A model generated the notes under the pieces. That model worked only from the letters and a program-made list of their open reading frames with translations. It was not told the origin of the DNA and searched no databases. The translations under genes were made by a program, and so were the position numbers. A stretch of DNA of 64,000 nt from Halosimplex litoreum (GTDB taxonomy: Archaea; Halobacteriota; Halobacteria; Halobacteriales; Haloarculaceae): positions 1,735,836 through 1,799,835 of the forward strand of contig NZ_CP065856.1 of the NCBI RefSeq assembly GCF_016065055.1, written 5' to 3'. This document shows, piece by piece, positions 1 through 7,693 of this stretch (within the stretch, counting starts at the first letter, position 1; each line of letters opens with the position of its first letter).

Positions 1-754
1 GTACGTCCAGTCCGTCCGCCTGGGCGTCCTCGACGGCTGGCTCGATCTCGCTGCCCTCGGCGATACCGAGGATACCGCCGTCGCTGGCGTGGGGGTTGAG
101 CCCCGCGACGGCGATGGTCGGGTCGTCGATGCCCAGGTCGCGCAGCCCCTCGTGGGTCACGTCGATAGTCGTCCGGACACGGCCGCGACACACGCGGTTG
201 CACGCCTCGGTCAGCGGGACGTGCGTGCTGACGTGCGTGACGATCAGGTCCGCGTCGACGCTCCCGTCGGCGTCGTCGGAGAGCCCCTCGACGAGCATCA
301 TCGCGTACTCGTCGGTATCGGTGTAGTCGGCGAGCATCCCCGTGTGGCCGGCGTGGGTGCTGCCGGCACAGCGGGTCGCCTGCTTGTTGATCGGCGCGGT
401 CGCGATGGCGTCGACGGCCCCGTCGGTCGCCAGCTCGATGGCGCGCTCGACGTATTCGAGGCTGGCCGCGCCGTAGTCCTCGCGGACCTCGCCGTAGGTC
501 AGGGCGTCGGCGTCGACGTTGTCCAGGTCGAGCACCGGGATCGTTCCGGGGTCCGCACTCGCCGCGTTCGGCGAGTCGACGCGCTCGACGGTCAGGTCGC
601 TGTCGCAGATATCGACGGCCGCGGCCAGTACGTCGGCGTCGCCGACGACGAGCGGCGTCGCGGCGTCGCACAGGCTCGGGTACGCTTCGACGACCACCTC
701 GGCGCCGACGCCGGCGGGGTCGCCCATCGTCACGGCGACGGTCGGTCGCTCCAT
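1..754 (-). CDS. PdxA-family NAD-dependent dehydrogenase, probably PdxA2 type (partial)
   Basis: About 251 residues are present; the C-terminus lies beyond the window edge (the family is usually about 330 aa). Visible PdxA motifs are MGDPAGVG near residue 10, APINKQAT, HAGHTGML (a metal/phosphate-binding His region) and NPHASDGG. The family oxidises 4-phospho-hydroxy acids with NAD and then decarboxylates them. The gene begins 1 nt after the stop of a four-carbon acid sugar kinase, the classic partner of PdxA2. A 4-phospho-D-threonate or D-erythronate dehydrogenase role is therefore more likely than pyridoxal phosphate synthesis; this is inferred from context. The ATG lies just after the kinase stop, so the two genes form one operon. 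Confidence 0.85.
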   Translation of the reverse strand, partial: MERPTVAVTMGDPAGVGAEVVVEAYPSLCDAATPLVVGDADVLAAAVDICDSDLTVERVDSPNAASADPGTIPVLDLDNVDADALTYGEVREDYGAASLEYVERAIELATDGAVDAIATAPINKQATRCAGSTHAGHTGMLADYTDTDEYAMMLVEGLSDDADGSVDADLIVTHVSTHVPLTEACNRVCRGRVRTTIDVTHEGLRDLGIDDPTIAVAGLNPHASDGGILGIAEGSEIEPAVEDAQADGLDV

Positions 755-755
755 G

Positions 756-2009
756 CTACCGACCCACCGCGTCCAGACAGTTGAGGATGGCCCTTTCCGT
801 TCCGAAGCCGCCGGCCTTCGTGACCACCCGCGTCCCCGCCGCCGGCCCGGTCGCGACCCGACCCTCGGGGACGCCCGCGGCGACCGACTCGCCGGAAAGG
901 CGGATCTCCTCGGCCGCCAGCGCGTCGAGGACCGCCCCCGCCACGTCGCCGCCCGTGAGAACGAGTCCGGCCGGCGGAGACGCGTCGACGGTCGCCCGCG
1001 CGGCCGCCGCGAGCGCCCCGGCGACCCGGTCGGCGGCCGCCACCGCTCCGTTCAGGCGCTCGGCCGCTCGCTCGGCCGCGGCCACGTCCTCGCGGCCGGT
1101 CGCGGCCGTGAGGACCGCCCGCCCGCGCCAGTCGAGCAGCGCCGAGAGCGACTCGGCGGCCGCGCGGCCCGCCGCCGCCGGGTCGCCGACGGCCGCGGCG
1201 GGATCGAGCGCGACGACCGCCTCGTCGTCGACCGCCGCCAGCTGGTCGAGCGTTCGCTCGTTGACGCTCCCGACGACGCCGAGGACGCCCGACCGACGGG
1301 GGTCGACCGACACGCCGGACGGCGCACCGGCCTCGCCCGGCACGGCCACCTGCGCCGCGAGCCCGCCGCTCCCCACGTAGAGCGGGGCCGTCTCGAGCGA
1401 CGCCGCGCCGGCCGCGATCGCGCCGAGGTGCTCGTCGGTACGGGCGTCACAGACCACGAGCGTCGGCCGCCTGCCCGCGGCGCCGTCGGTCAGGCGCTCG
1501 GCGACGGCCGCCGGGCCCGCCTCGACGGTGGCGATGTCGAGGCGCACGACGGGGGACTCCGAAGCGGCGAAGTACTCGCCGAGGTCCGACTCGCCGACGC
1601 CGTAGCCCGCGTCGGCCAGCGGCGTCCCGTCGACGAGGTGGCGGCCGTCCTCCGTGGTCCGGCCGGTCGCCGGGAACGCCGGCGCGACGACCGCCAGATC
1701 CGCGCCGGTCGCCGCCAGGGCCGCGTCGACTTCGGCGACGACGTTCCCGCGCAGCGTGGAGTCCACCTTCTTGTACACCAGGTCGGCGGGCTCGGTCTCG
1801 ACCGCACGGGCGACCGCCGTCGCGGCCGTCTCGGGGTCGGCGTCGCGACCGTCGGTGTCGACGACGAGCACGTCGGCGTCGGGTCCGCGGTCGGCGCCGT
1901 CGGTGTCGACCGACCGGCGAACTCGGACGCCCCGACCGCGTTCGGCGAAGCCGTGGCCCGTATCCATCGCTCCGGTGAGGTCGTCGGCGACGACCAGCGC
2001 GTTTCGCAT
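756..2009 (-). CDS. Four-carbon acid sugar kinase (OtnK/DtnK-like, DUF1537)
   Basis: 417 aa. The N-terminal VVADDLTGAMDTG motif binds the sugar acid. The C-terminal nucleotide-binding part shows LTGGDVAGA and VVTKAGGFGT, both diagnostic of the family (DUF1537 N- and C-domains). These kinases phosphorylate D-threonate, D-erythronate or 3-oxo-tetronates with ATP in the cytosol, and the product goes to a PdxA2-type dehydrogenase or an aldolase. The dehydrogenase follows after 1 nt. A TATA-like box centred 27 nt upstream (2033-2040) suggests a leaderless transcript starting at this ATG. The exact substrate cannot be read from the sequence. Confidence 0.9.
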   Translation of the reverse strand: MRNALVVADDLTGAMDTGHGFAERGRGVRVRRSVDTDGADRGPDADVLVVDTDGRDADPETAATAVARAVETEPADLVYKKVDSTLRGNVVAEVDAALAATGADLAVVAPAFPATGRTTEDGRHLVDGTPLADAGYGVGESDLGEYFAASESPVVRLDIATVEAGPAAVAERLTDGAAGRRPTLVVCDARTDEHLGAIAAGAASLETAPLYVGSGGLAAQVAVPGEAGAPSGVSVDPRRSGVLGVVGSVNERTLDQLAAVDDEAVVALDPAAAVGDPAAAGRAAAESLSALLDWRGRAVLTAATGREDVAAAERAAERLNGAVAAADRVAGALAAAARATVDASPPAGLVLTGGDVAGAVLDALAAEEIRLSGESVAAGVPEGRVATGPAAGTRVVTKAGGFGTERAILNCLDAVGR

Positions 2010-2032
2010 TGCTTCCGGTTCCGCTCGCTCGG

Positions 2033-2040
2033 ACTTAATA
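2033..2040 (-). promoter_or_regulatory. TATA-like box for the four-carbon acid sugar kinase
   Basis: Reads TATTAAGT on the minus strand and is centred 27 nt before the ATG at 2009, the spacing expected of an archaeal TATA box on a leaderless mRNA. It lies in a divergent promoter region facing the gene at 2145. Confidence 0.6.
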
Positions 2041-2110
2041 CCGCCCGGCTGGCCCGCTCACGGCACCTCCCTCTCGCCCCCCGCATTCGACCGTCGTCGG
2101 GATGCAGTCC

Positions 2111-2132
2111 GGTGACTTATGCGACTGTCACC
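2111..2132 (+). promoter_or_regulatory. TATA box framed by a 6-bp inverted repeat
   Basis: GGTGAC and GTCACC arms flank a 10-nt spacer. The sequence CTTATG (2116-2121) is centred about 26 nt upstream of the GTG at 2145, fitting a TATA box. The symmetric arms could be an operator, but they are short and chance is possible. Confidence 0.45.
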
Positions 2133-2144
2133 CCAACCACCCCC

Positions 2145-2714
2145 GTGACAGATCCCGATCCAGCGGTCGTCGACGAGATCGTACGCGAAGGGGCGACGGC
2201 GGGACCGCGCGACGTGATCGAGCGGGTCGAGCGCGCCCACGAGGGCCGCGGCGTGGAACGGGCGACCGTCGGGGCCTACGCCGGGGCGCTGGCCGACCGC
2301 GACGACTACGCCTTCGACGCCGAGGCGTTTCTGGAAGGGGTCGACGCCGAGACGACCGACGCCGACCGGTGGACCGGCGGCGTCTACTACGCCGTCGGCG
2401 ACGGCCGGATCAGCCTGTTCCCGGCGGCGTGGCACGACGCGCTCGGCGGCTCGACCGACGTCACCGAGTACGTCGCGTTCGTGCAGGACGAAGAGCCCGC
2501 CTATCTGGAGGACCTGGACCGCGGCGGCCCGGGCGAGGGCGTGCCACAGCGAGCGGTCGTCGAGGCGCTGACGCTTCTGGGCGGCGTCGACCGGGGGTCC
2601 GCTCGCGGGCTGATCGCCCAGGCACGCGAGGAGGGCGACGTCGTCGAGGACGCCGACCAGAACCCCGACGCCGACGTCTACCTCGCCGACCGCGTCTCCG
2701 AGGACACGGCGTAG
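2145..2714 (+). CDS. Hypothetical haloarchaeal protein, 189 aa
   Basis: I do not recognise a named family. The product is soluble and very acidic, with no signal peptide or membrane span. Its N-terminal half looks alpha-helical (VVDEIVREGATAGPRDVIERVERA), and the C-terminal part reads like a small winged-helix fold (VPQRAVVEALTLLGGVDRGS, then ARGLIAQAREEGDVVED). The GTG start is chosen because a TATA-like box lies 26 nt upstream and no longer version keeps haloarchaeal codon use. It is divergent from the sugar kinase and precedes the mannonate dehydratase gene by about 100 nt, so it could belong to sugar-acid regulation, but nothing in the sequence proves that. Confidence 0.7.
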   Translation: MTDPDPAVVDEIVREGATAGPRDVIERVERAHEGRGVERATVGAYAGALADRDDYAFDAEAFLEGVDAETTDADRWTGGVYYAVGDGRISLFPAAWHDALGGSTDVTEYVAFVQDEEPAYLEDLDRGGPGEGVPQRAVVEALTLLGGVDRGSARGLIAQAREEGDVVEDADQNPDADVYLADRVSEDTA

Positions 2715-2816
2715 CGACGGGTCCGCCCGGAGTCACGCCCCGCAGCCGGAGCACCGAGCCCGGAGCGAACCGCGACCAACCGAACGGTTTTGCTCCGCCG
2801 GTCGCAGGCGAAGAGT

Positions 2817-3773
2817 ATGGAGTACACCGTCTTCATGTCGACCGAGCCCACCGAGCGGTGGGACCTGGCGAGACAGATGGGGCTCTCGCGAGCCGTCTCG
2901 GGGCTCCCCCGAGACGCCGACGGCGACCCCTGGGAGTTCGAGGCGCTGCTGGAACTGAAAAATCGGTTCGCCGACGCCGGCCTGGACCTGGCCGTGATCG
3001 AGGACCGCCCGCCGCTCGACGACGCCATCCTCGGCCGCGAAGGCCGCGACGAGCAGATCGAGACCGTCAAGACGCTGCTGCGGAACATGGGCCGGGTCGG
3101 TATCGACGTGTGGTGTTACGTCTGGATGGCCCCGCTGAAAGTACTCCGCACGTCGCGGTCGGTACGCGGTCGCGGCGGCTCGCTCGTCACCCGTTACGAC
3201 CACGCCCAGATGGACCGCGGTCCCGAGCTTCGGGGCGCCAGCGCCGAGGAGCTGTGGGCCAATCTCGAACAGTTCCTCGACGAGGTCGTCCCCGTCGCCG
3301 AGGAGGCCGGGGTCAAACTCGCGCTGCACCCCGACGACCCACCCCATTCCCCGATCCGCGGCGTCGAGCGGATCGTCACCAGTCCGGAGGCCTACCGGCG
3401 CGCGATGGATCTGCACGATTCGGAGCACAACGGGATCACGCTCTGCCAGGGCAACTTCGCGGCGATGGGCGCTGACGTGCCGGCGGCGATCCGCGAGTTC
3501 GGCGACCGGATCCACTTCGCACACTTCCGGGACGTGGCGGGGACGAGCGACGACTTCACCGAGGTGTGGCACGACGAGGGCCCGACCGACATGGCCGCGG
3601 CGATCCGCGCCTACGAGGAGATCGGCTTCGACGGGCCGCTGCGGCCGGACCACTGCCCGACGATGGCCGGCGAGGACAACGCCTCGCCGGGCTACCACGA
3701 CAAGGGTCGGCTGTTCGCGGTGGGGTATCTGAAGGGTCTGCGCGACCAGTATCGCTCGATGAGCGGCGAGTAG
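2817..3773 (+). CDS. uxuA: Mannonate dehydratase (UxuA family)
   Basis: 318 aa, a TIM-barrel xylose-isomerase-like fold. UxuA hallmarks are visible: LALHPDDPP in the middle, NGITLCQGNF, then HFAHFRDV, RPDHCPTMAGE and GYHDKGRLFAVGYLKGL near the C-terminus. These supply the His, Asp and Cys residues around the divalent metal. The enzyme dehydrates D-mannonate to 2-keto-3-deoxygluconate in hexuronate breakdown. An in-frame TTG 27 nt upstream is also possible, but the ATG gives the usual MEYTVFMS start. The sugar-acid kinase/dehydrogenase pair and the enolase-superfamily dehydratase nearby support a catabolic cluster, although the genes are not in one operon. Confidence 0.88.
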   Translation: MEYTVFMSTEPTERWDLARQMGLSRAVSGLPRDADGDPWEFEALLELKNRFADAGLDLAVIEDRPPLDDAILGREGRDEQIETVKTLLRNMGRVGIDVWCYVWMAPLKVLRTSRSVRGRGGSLVTRYDHAQMDRGPELRGASAEELWANLEQFLDEVVPVAEEAGVKLALHPDDPPHSPIRGVERIVTSPEAYRRAMDLHDSEHNGITLCQGNFAAMGADVPAAIREFGDRIHFAHFRDVAGTSDDFTEVWHDEGPTDMAAAIRAYEEIGFDGPLRPDHCPTMAGEDNASPGYHDKGRLFAVGYLKGLRDQYRSMSGE

Positions 3774-3799
3774 AGGGGCAGGCAGCGACGGCCGTCCTC

Positions 3800-4276
3800 T
3801 CACTCCGGATAGACTGTCAACGACGGGAAATACGTTCCGTAGAATCCGCTGTCGAAACTCACGAGGGCGTCCGCGTCGGCGCTCGCGTGAGCGCCGATCA
3901 GGAAGTCCGCGGCGACGTGCTGGCGCGGCGCGAGCGAGCGGCCACAGTCGTCGCACTCGACCGCCCGCTCCGAGCCGCACGCGGGACACTGCAGGCCGTC
4001 CGGGCGTCGGTCGACGTATCGAGCGAACGCCTCACCCGCCGCGAACCGCGCCTCGGCCGAGGGTTCCGCGATTCGGATGCTGAAATCGGAGAGGAATCGG
4101 TCCAGCGCCGACCGGTCCGCGAACTGCCCGTCCGCGGCCAACTCGGCGGCGACGATGGGAGCGACGACGAGTCGGCTGTCGCGATAGGCGCGCCGGAGAG
4201 CCCGCTCACTCTCGTCGGCGTGCTCGTCCTCGTAGAGGAGCGCCAGTAGCGCGTTCGTATCGACCGCGGTCGTCAC
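3800..4276 (-). CDS. VapC-like PIN-domain toxin with an internal zinc ribbon
   Basis: 158 aa. The PIN-domain acidic residues are in place: D6 in AVDTNALL, E45 in AAEL, D124 in AADFLIG and D142 in SFDSGF. Such proteins are Mg-dependent RNases that usually cut tRNA or rRNA. Between the central helices and the third acidic residue there is a C97-x2-C100-x7-C108-x2-C111 motif, a zinc-ribbon insertion not found in classical VapC. The start overlaps the last 4 nt of the upstream AbrB-type antitoxin gene, so the pair is co-translated. Function as a toxin is inferred from family and arrangement. Confidence 0.85.
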   Translation of the reverse strand: MTTAVDTNALLALLYEDEHADESERALRRAYRDSRLVVAPIVAAELAADGQFADRSALDRFLSDFSIRIAEPSAEARFAAGEAFARYVDRRPDGLQCPACGSERAVECDDCGRSLAPRQHVAADFLIGAHASADADALVSFDSGFYGTYFPSLTVYPE

Positions 4277-4572
4277 GGCTCGTCCTCACCGTCCGCTTCG
4301 CCCTCGGAGACGCTTTCCGCCGCGTCGCCGACCGTTCTGGGGAACTCGCCGCGAAGGCGAGTCATCCGGTCGGTCATCGTCTCGTCGCTCTCGGCCCGCC
4401 CGCGGTAGCGTTCGAACGGGTCCTCGCCCGCCTCGGTCGTCGGCGCCTCCTTGCGGATCACGTAGCCGCCGTCCGCGGGTTCGAACGTGATCTCGTCGCC
4501 GGGCTCGATCCCCAACTCCTCGCGGATCTCCTTCGGGATCGTCACCTGCCCCTTGGTCGTGACTCGCGGCAT
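4273..4572 (-). CDS. AbrB/SpoVT-type antitoxin (VapB-like)
   Basis: 99 aa. The N-terminal 50 residues are a swapped-hairpin AbrB DNA-binding domain (PRVTTKGQVTIPKEIREELG, then GDEITFEP). The acidic C-terminal half probably wraps the toxin. It precedes the PIN-domain gene and overlaps it by 4 nt. Antitoxins of this type repress their own operon. The promoter region directly upstream carries overlapping inverted repeats (4581-4614) that fit such autoregulation. The TATA element (about 4593-4600) lies inside the repeats and is spaced for a leaderless start at this ATG. Confidence 0.88.
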   Translation of the reverse strand: MPRVTTKGQVTIPKEIREELGIEPGDEITFEPADGGYVIRKEAPTTEAGEDPFERYRGRAESDETMTDRMTRLRGEFPRTVGDAAESVSEGEADGEDEP

Positions 4573-4580
4573 CGCTCTGA

Positions 4581-4614
4581 TATTACGTCAGTCGTAATAC
4601 CTGAAAAGTATTAC
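4581..4614 (-). promoter_or_regulatory. Overlapping inverted repeats covering the toxin-antitoxin promoter
   Basis: Three 7-bp half-sites appear in order on the plus strand: TATTACG, 5-nt spacer, CGTAATAC, 7-nt spacer, GTATTAC. The first and second halves are perfect inverted repeats, as are the second and third. The array spans positions 9-42 upstream of the antitoxin ATG and covers the presumed TATA box and transcription start. A cooperative autorepressor operator is the natural reading. Confidence 0.75.
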
Positions 4615-4657
4615 CCGTGTCGCTCCGACGGAACAGCCCGCCGAACTGGCCGGACGA

Positions 4658-5074
4658 TCAGTCGTCGGCCGGCTCGACGGCGCCGGACGACCCCTCGCGG
4701 GCGGCCTCGCGGTCGCTCCGGTCCAGCGCGTCGAGGCCGCCGAGGAAGTAGCCGACTATGTAGGTGGCGAGGAGGACGACGTGGAGGCCGATCTGGTCGG
4801 GCAGGCCGACGGACGCCGAGAAGACGGCCTGGAACGCGACGACGATGACGAAGAACTGCCCGGCCGCGGTCCACTTGCTGTCTTCCCAGCGTCCGGTCGA
4901 ACTCGTGAACTCGGGGTGGGTCCGAACGGTTCGCGACAGCACGAGCGCGAGGACGAGCACGCTGACCCCCGCGGCTCCGGCGATGCCGGGGTTCGCGTCG
5001 AACCACCACAGTCCGCCGCCGGTGGCGACGCCCAGCGCGACCGCGAGCAGTCGATGGAGGGTCGTTCGGTTCAT
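4658..5074 (-). CDS. Small integral membrane protein, 138 aa
   Basis: Three to four hydrophobic helices are seen: about residues 8-25, 30-48, 72-92 and 97-115. A polar loop lies in the middle (RTHPEFTSSTGRWEDSKW), and the C-terminal tail is charged. No signal peptide cleavage site or catalytic motif is visible. It stands alone between the toxin-antitoxin pair and the dehydratase gene, transcribed in the same direction as both. Function unknown; it resembles small uncharacterised haloarchaeal membrane proteins. Confidence 0.75.
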   Translation of the reverse strand: MNRTTLHRLLAVALGVATGGGLWWFDANPGIAGAAGVSVLVLALVLSRTVRTHPEFTSSTGRWEDSKWTAAGQFFVIVVAFQAVFSASVGLPDQIGLHVVLLATYIVGYFLGGLDALDRSDREAAREGSSGAVEPADD

Positions 5075-5150
5075 GCGCGGTCGCTACGACCGCCCGGGAT
5101 AAAAGTCATGCGACTAACTGGACGGGCGCCGTTAGCCCCCGTGACTTCGG

Positions 5151-6338
5151 CTACGCTTCGTCGAGCAGCGTCTCGCCGTCTTTCATGTGTTCTTCGACGG
5201 CGTCGAGGTCGAGGGTGACGCCCAGGCCGGGCTCGTCGGAGACGGGGATCGACCCGCTCTCGATCACGTCCTCCTCGACGAAGGTGTCCCAGTCGGGGTC
5301 GTCGCGGCCGTGCCACTCCAGAGCGAGGAAGTTCGAGACGGAGACGCCGACGTGGGCGCCGGCCATCGTCCCCAGCGGCGAGGAGACGTTGTGCAGCGCC
5401 AGCGGGATGTAGTAGTCGTCGGCGAGGTTCGCGGCCTTGACCGTCTCGCGCATGCCGCCGAACTTCGGCATGTCCGGCTGGAGCACGTCGACGCCCTGCC
5501 GTTCGACCATGTCGCGCACGCCGTGGGTCCGGAAGACGTTCTCGCCGGCGCAGATGGTCGTGTCGGTGGCCTGGGTGACCTCCCGCTGGACTTCGAGGTT
5601 CTCCGGGGGGACCACGTCTTCGAGCCACCACACGTCGTAGTCCTCGACGGCGGCGGCCAGCCGCCGGGCGCTGTCGCCGGCGTAGTTCCAGTGACAGTCG
5701 AAGGCCACGTCGGCGTCGTGGCCGACGCGTTCGGTGACCGCCTCGACGACACTGGCCTTGTAGTCGATGGCCTCGGCGTTGAGGTGACGGTTGTGTCGGT
5801 CCTTCTCGTAGCGCTTGCTCGCGTCGAGGTCGAACTTGATGGCGTCGTGGCCCTCGTCGACGACCAGCTCGGCGGCGTCGGCGTAGCTCTCGGGCGCGTA
5901 GATGTCGCGGTCGAACTCGTCGGGCTTTGCGTTCTCGTGGGCGCCGCCCAGGTGCGCGCCGGCGTGACAGTCCACGTAGATCCGCGCCTCGTCACGGTAG
6001 GCTCCGCCCAGCAGTCGGTAAGCCGGCTGTTCCTCCAGTTTACCGGCCAGGTCGTGCAGCGCGATGTCGATGCCGGAGATGGCGCTGACGGTCGCGCCCG
6101 CCAGCGACCCCGTCGCCGAGTGGATCTCGTAGAGCTTGTGCACCAGCGGCTCGACGTCGCGAGGGTCTTCGCCCACGAGCCACTCCAGGGAGTCCTCGAC
6201 GATGTCGGCCACGCCCGGCCCCCAGTAGCACTCACCGGTGCCAGTGGCGCCCGCGTCGGTGTAGATCCGGACGAACGTCCACGTCCAGTCCGCGTCGACC
6301 TGTGTCGCCTGTACGTCCGTGATCTCCACGTCTGTCAT
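5151..6338 (-). CDS. Enolase-superfamily sugar-acid dehydratase (mandelate racemase/muconate lactonising type)
   Basis: 395 aa. An N-terminal capping domain (residues 1-120) precedes a modified TIM barrel. Superfamily features include IKFDLD on the second strand, the metal ligands Asp in VAFDCHWNY, Glu in WWLEDV and Glu in ICAGEN, and ALHNVSSPLG carrying the barrel His. Haloarchaeal members act as gluconate/galactonate or xylonate dehydratases giving 2-keto-3-deoxy acids; the substrate cannot be chosen here. The ATG at 6338 gives the normal MTDVEITDVQ start; an extension to 6368 lacks support. The PdxA2/kinase and UxuA genes nearby suggest broad sugar-acid use. Confidence 0.85.
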   Translation of the reverse strand: MTDVEITDVQATQVDADWTWTFVRIYTDAGATGTGECYWGPGVADIVEDSLEWLVGEDPRDVEPLVHKLYEIHSATGSLAGATVSAISGIDIALHDLAGKLEEQPAYRLLGGAYRDEARIYVDCHAGAHLGGAHENAKPDEFDRDIYAPESYADAAELVVDEGHDAIKFDLDASKRYEKDRHNRHLNAEAIDYKASVVEAVTERVGHDADVAFDCHWNYAGDSARRLAAAVEDYDVWWLEDVVPPENLEVQREVTQATDTTICAGENVFRTHGVRDMVERQGVDVLQPDMPKFGGMRETVKAANLADDYYIPLALHNVSSPLGTMAGAHVGVSVSNFLALEWHGRDDPDWDTFVEEDVIESGSIPVSDEPGLGVTLDLDAVEEHMKDGETLLDEA

Positions 6339-6847
6339 GGCGCCCCCTTTCGAGGCCTCCGTAATCAACGTCGGGGCGTCCCATCAACCGTCTGTCTGGT
6401 CGCCGCAGTCGCCCCCGGAGAGTCTTTCCGCCGTCCGCCGCCGCGTCCGACCTGTCCGCTCGACGCCCACCCCGTCCGCCCGCCGCCCGCCCCGCTCGCG
6501 ACTGGGTCCCTGCTCGCCCGCACCCCCGTCCGAACCACCCCCGACGTGTCTCAGAGAGTACAACACCGATCGATCCGCGGATCGTCGAACGACGAACCCA
6601 CGGTAACGACCCCCAGACGGTCGAGATCGAGGGTTTTCACGATCACTCAGCCGCGGCCAGTGCCACGATACCTAGTCACACGGGCGTTCAGTTTTTTCTG
6701 TGAATTGTTGACTACCGTTCGTGGGAGGGCGTACCGTCCGAGGATCGTTCCGTTTGTCCGGCGTTACTCGATGTTCGATCGGTTAATTGCCGGCTACTTC
6801 CCGGTGGGCGTATGATTTTTCACGATCAGTGTATAACGATCACCTGT
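6339..6847. other. 509-bp intergenic region with a 12-bp direct repeat
   Basis: No credible gene is seen. The right half (about 6690-6850) is clearly more AT-rich than its surroundings. TTTTCACGATCA occurs twice in the same orientation, at 6634-6645 and 6817-6828; the second copy lies about 20-30 nt before the small-protein gene at 6848 and overlaps its probable promoter. TATA-like GATTTTTC and TATAAC elements are also close to that start. No tRNA-like fold was recognised. Confidence 0.5.
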
Positions 6848-7027
6848 ATGGGGTTCGGGAGCTACGACGAATCAGAACAGGAGAACCAGGAGCTAGACGC
6901 CGACCTCGAGGACGACGACGGCGTCAACACAGCGGAGAACACACACGACGGCGACGTCGAGTACGAGTTCGACGCGTCGAACGACGAGCTGCTCGACAGG
7001 CTACAGGACATCAAAGAGAACACGTGA
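6848..7027 (+). CDS. Small acidic haloarchaeal protein (DUF5786-like), 59 aa
   Basis: It starts MGFGSYDESEQENQ and ends in LLDRLQDIKENT. This pattern recurs as a tiny conserved protein across haloarchaea (I believe DUF5786). It has a highly acidic centre followed by a short amphipathic helix, and no cysteine or membrane span. The GTG of the following DUF99 gene overlaps its TGA, so the two are co-translated. The ATG at 6848 rather than an in-frame ATG at 6812 is chosen because it gives the conserved N-terminus. Function unknown. Confidence 0.85.
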   Translation: MGFGSYDESEQENQELDADLEDDDGVNTAENTHDGDVEYEFDASNDELLDRLQDIKENT

Positions 7028-7638
7028 AACGCGGGGTTCGCGCCATCGGGGTGGCCGAATCCTACCGCACGGAGCACAGCACGCTGGCGGCGGCCGTCGT
7101 CCGCGCGAGTCGCGTCGTGGACGGGCTCGCGTTCGACACCTGCACGGTCGGCGGCACCGACGCCACCGAGACGGTCGTCTCGCTGGTCGACCGACTCGGC
7201 CGCGAGGACGCGCGATACCTGCTGCTGGCGGGCATCGCGCCCGCGTGGTTCAATTTCTTCGACCTGCCGACCGTCCGCGAGCGCGTCGACCGCCCCGTCC
7301 TCGCCGTCGCCTTCGAGGACAGCGACGGGCTCGAACCCGCGCTCCGGGAGGCCTTCGAGGGCGAGGCGCTCGACGAGCGACTGGCCGTCTACCGCCGCCA
7401 GCCCGAGCGCCACCCGGTCGACCTCGACGACGACACCGTCTACGTCCGCGCCGCGGGCCTCGGCCCCGACGAGGCCGCCGAGGTGGTTCGGGCGTTCACC
7501 CCCGAAGGCGGCCGACCAGAGCCGCTGCGGGTCGCTCGACTGGCCGCCCGCGCGGCCGACGAGCGGTTCGTCGGCGGCGACGGGAACCTCGACGACGGCG
7601 AGCGCGACGGCGACGACGGTGACGACGGCGGTCGGTGA
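7024..7638 (+). CDS. DUF99 family protein (endonuclease V-like fold)
   Basis: 204 aa. Typical DUF99 features are VRAIGVAESY at the N-terminus, VVDGLAFDTCTVGGTDATETV, and LLLAGIAPAWFNFFDL in the middle. The family is related in fold to endonuclease V and has been proposed to act on damaged nucleic acids, but its substrate is not established. The GTG start overlaps the previous stop (GTGA). The last 20 residues are low-complexity Asp/Gly. A family-4 uracil-DNA glycosylase follows 55 nt downstream, which would fit a repair context. Confidence 0.82.
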   Translation: MKRGVRAIGVAESYRTEHSTLAAAVVRASRVVDGLAFDTCTVGGTDATETVVSLVDRLGREDARYLLLAGIAPAWFNFFDLPTVRERVDRPVLAVAFEDSDGLEPALREAFEGEALDERLAVYRRQPERHPVDLDDDTVYVRAAGLGPDEAAEVVRAFTPEGGRPEPLRVARLAARAADERFVGGDGNLDDGERDGDDGDDGGR

Positions 7639-7693
7639 CCTGCCGGTCGGCGAGACCGACCCGATTATGGTCGTGCCGGTCGACCCGTGAGTC

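Noticed and set aside
519-2714. Long plus-strand reading frame of about 731 codons over the sugar kinase region
   Set aside because: It is the opposite-strand shadow of a kinase with clear motifs; its composition (Arg/Gly/Ser-rich) is not haloarchaeal protein-like. Only its last part, from the GTG at 2145, is a real gene.
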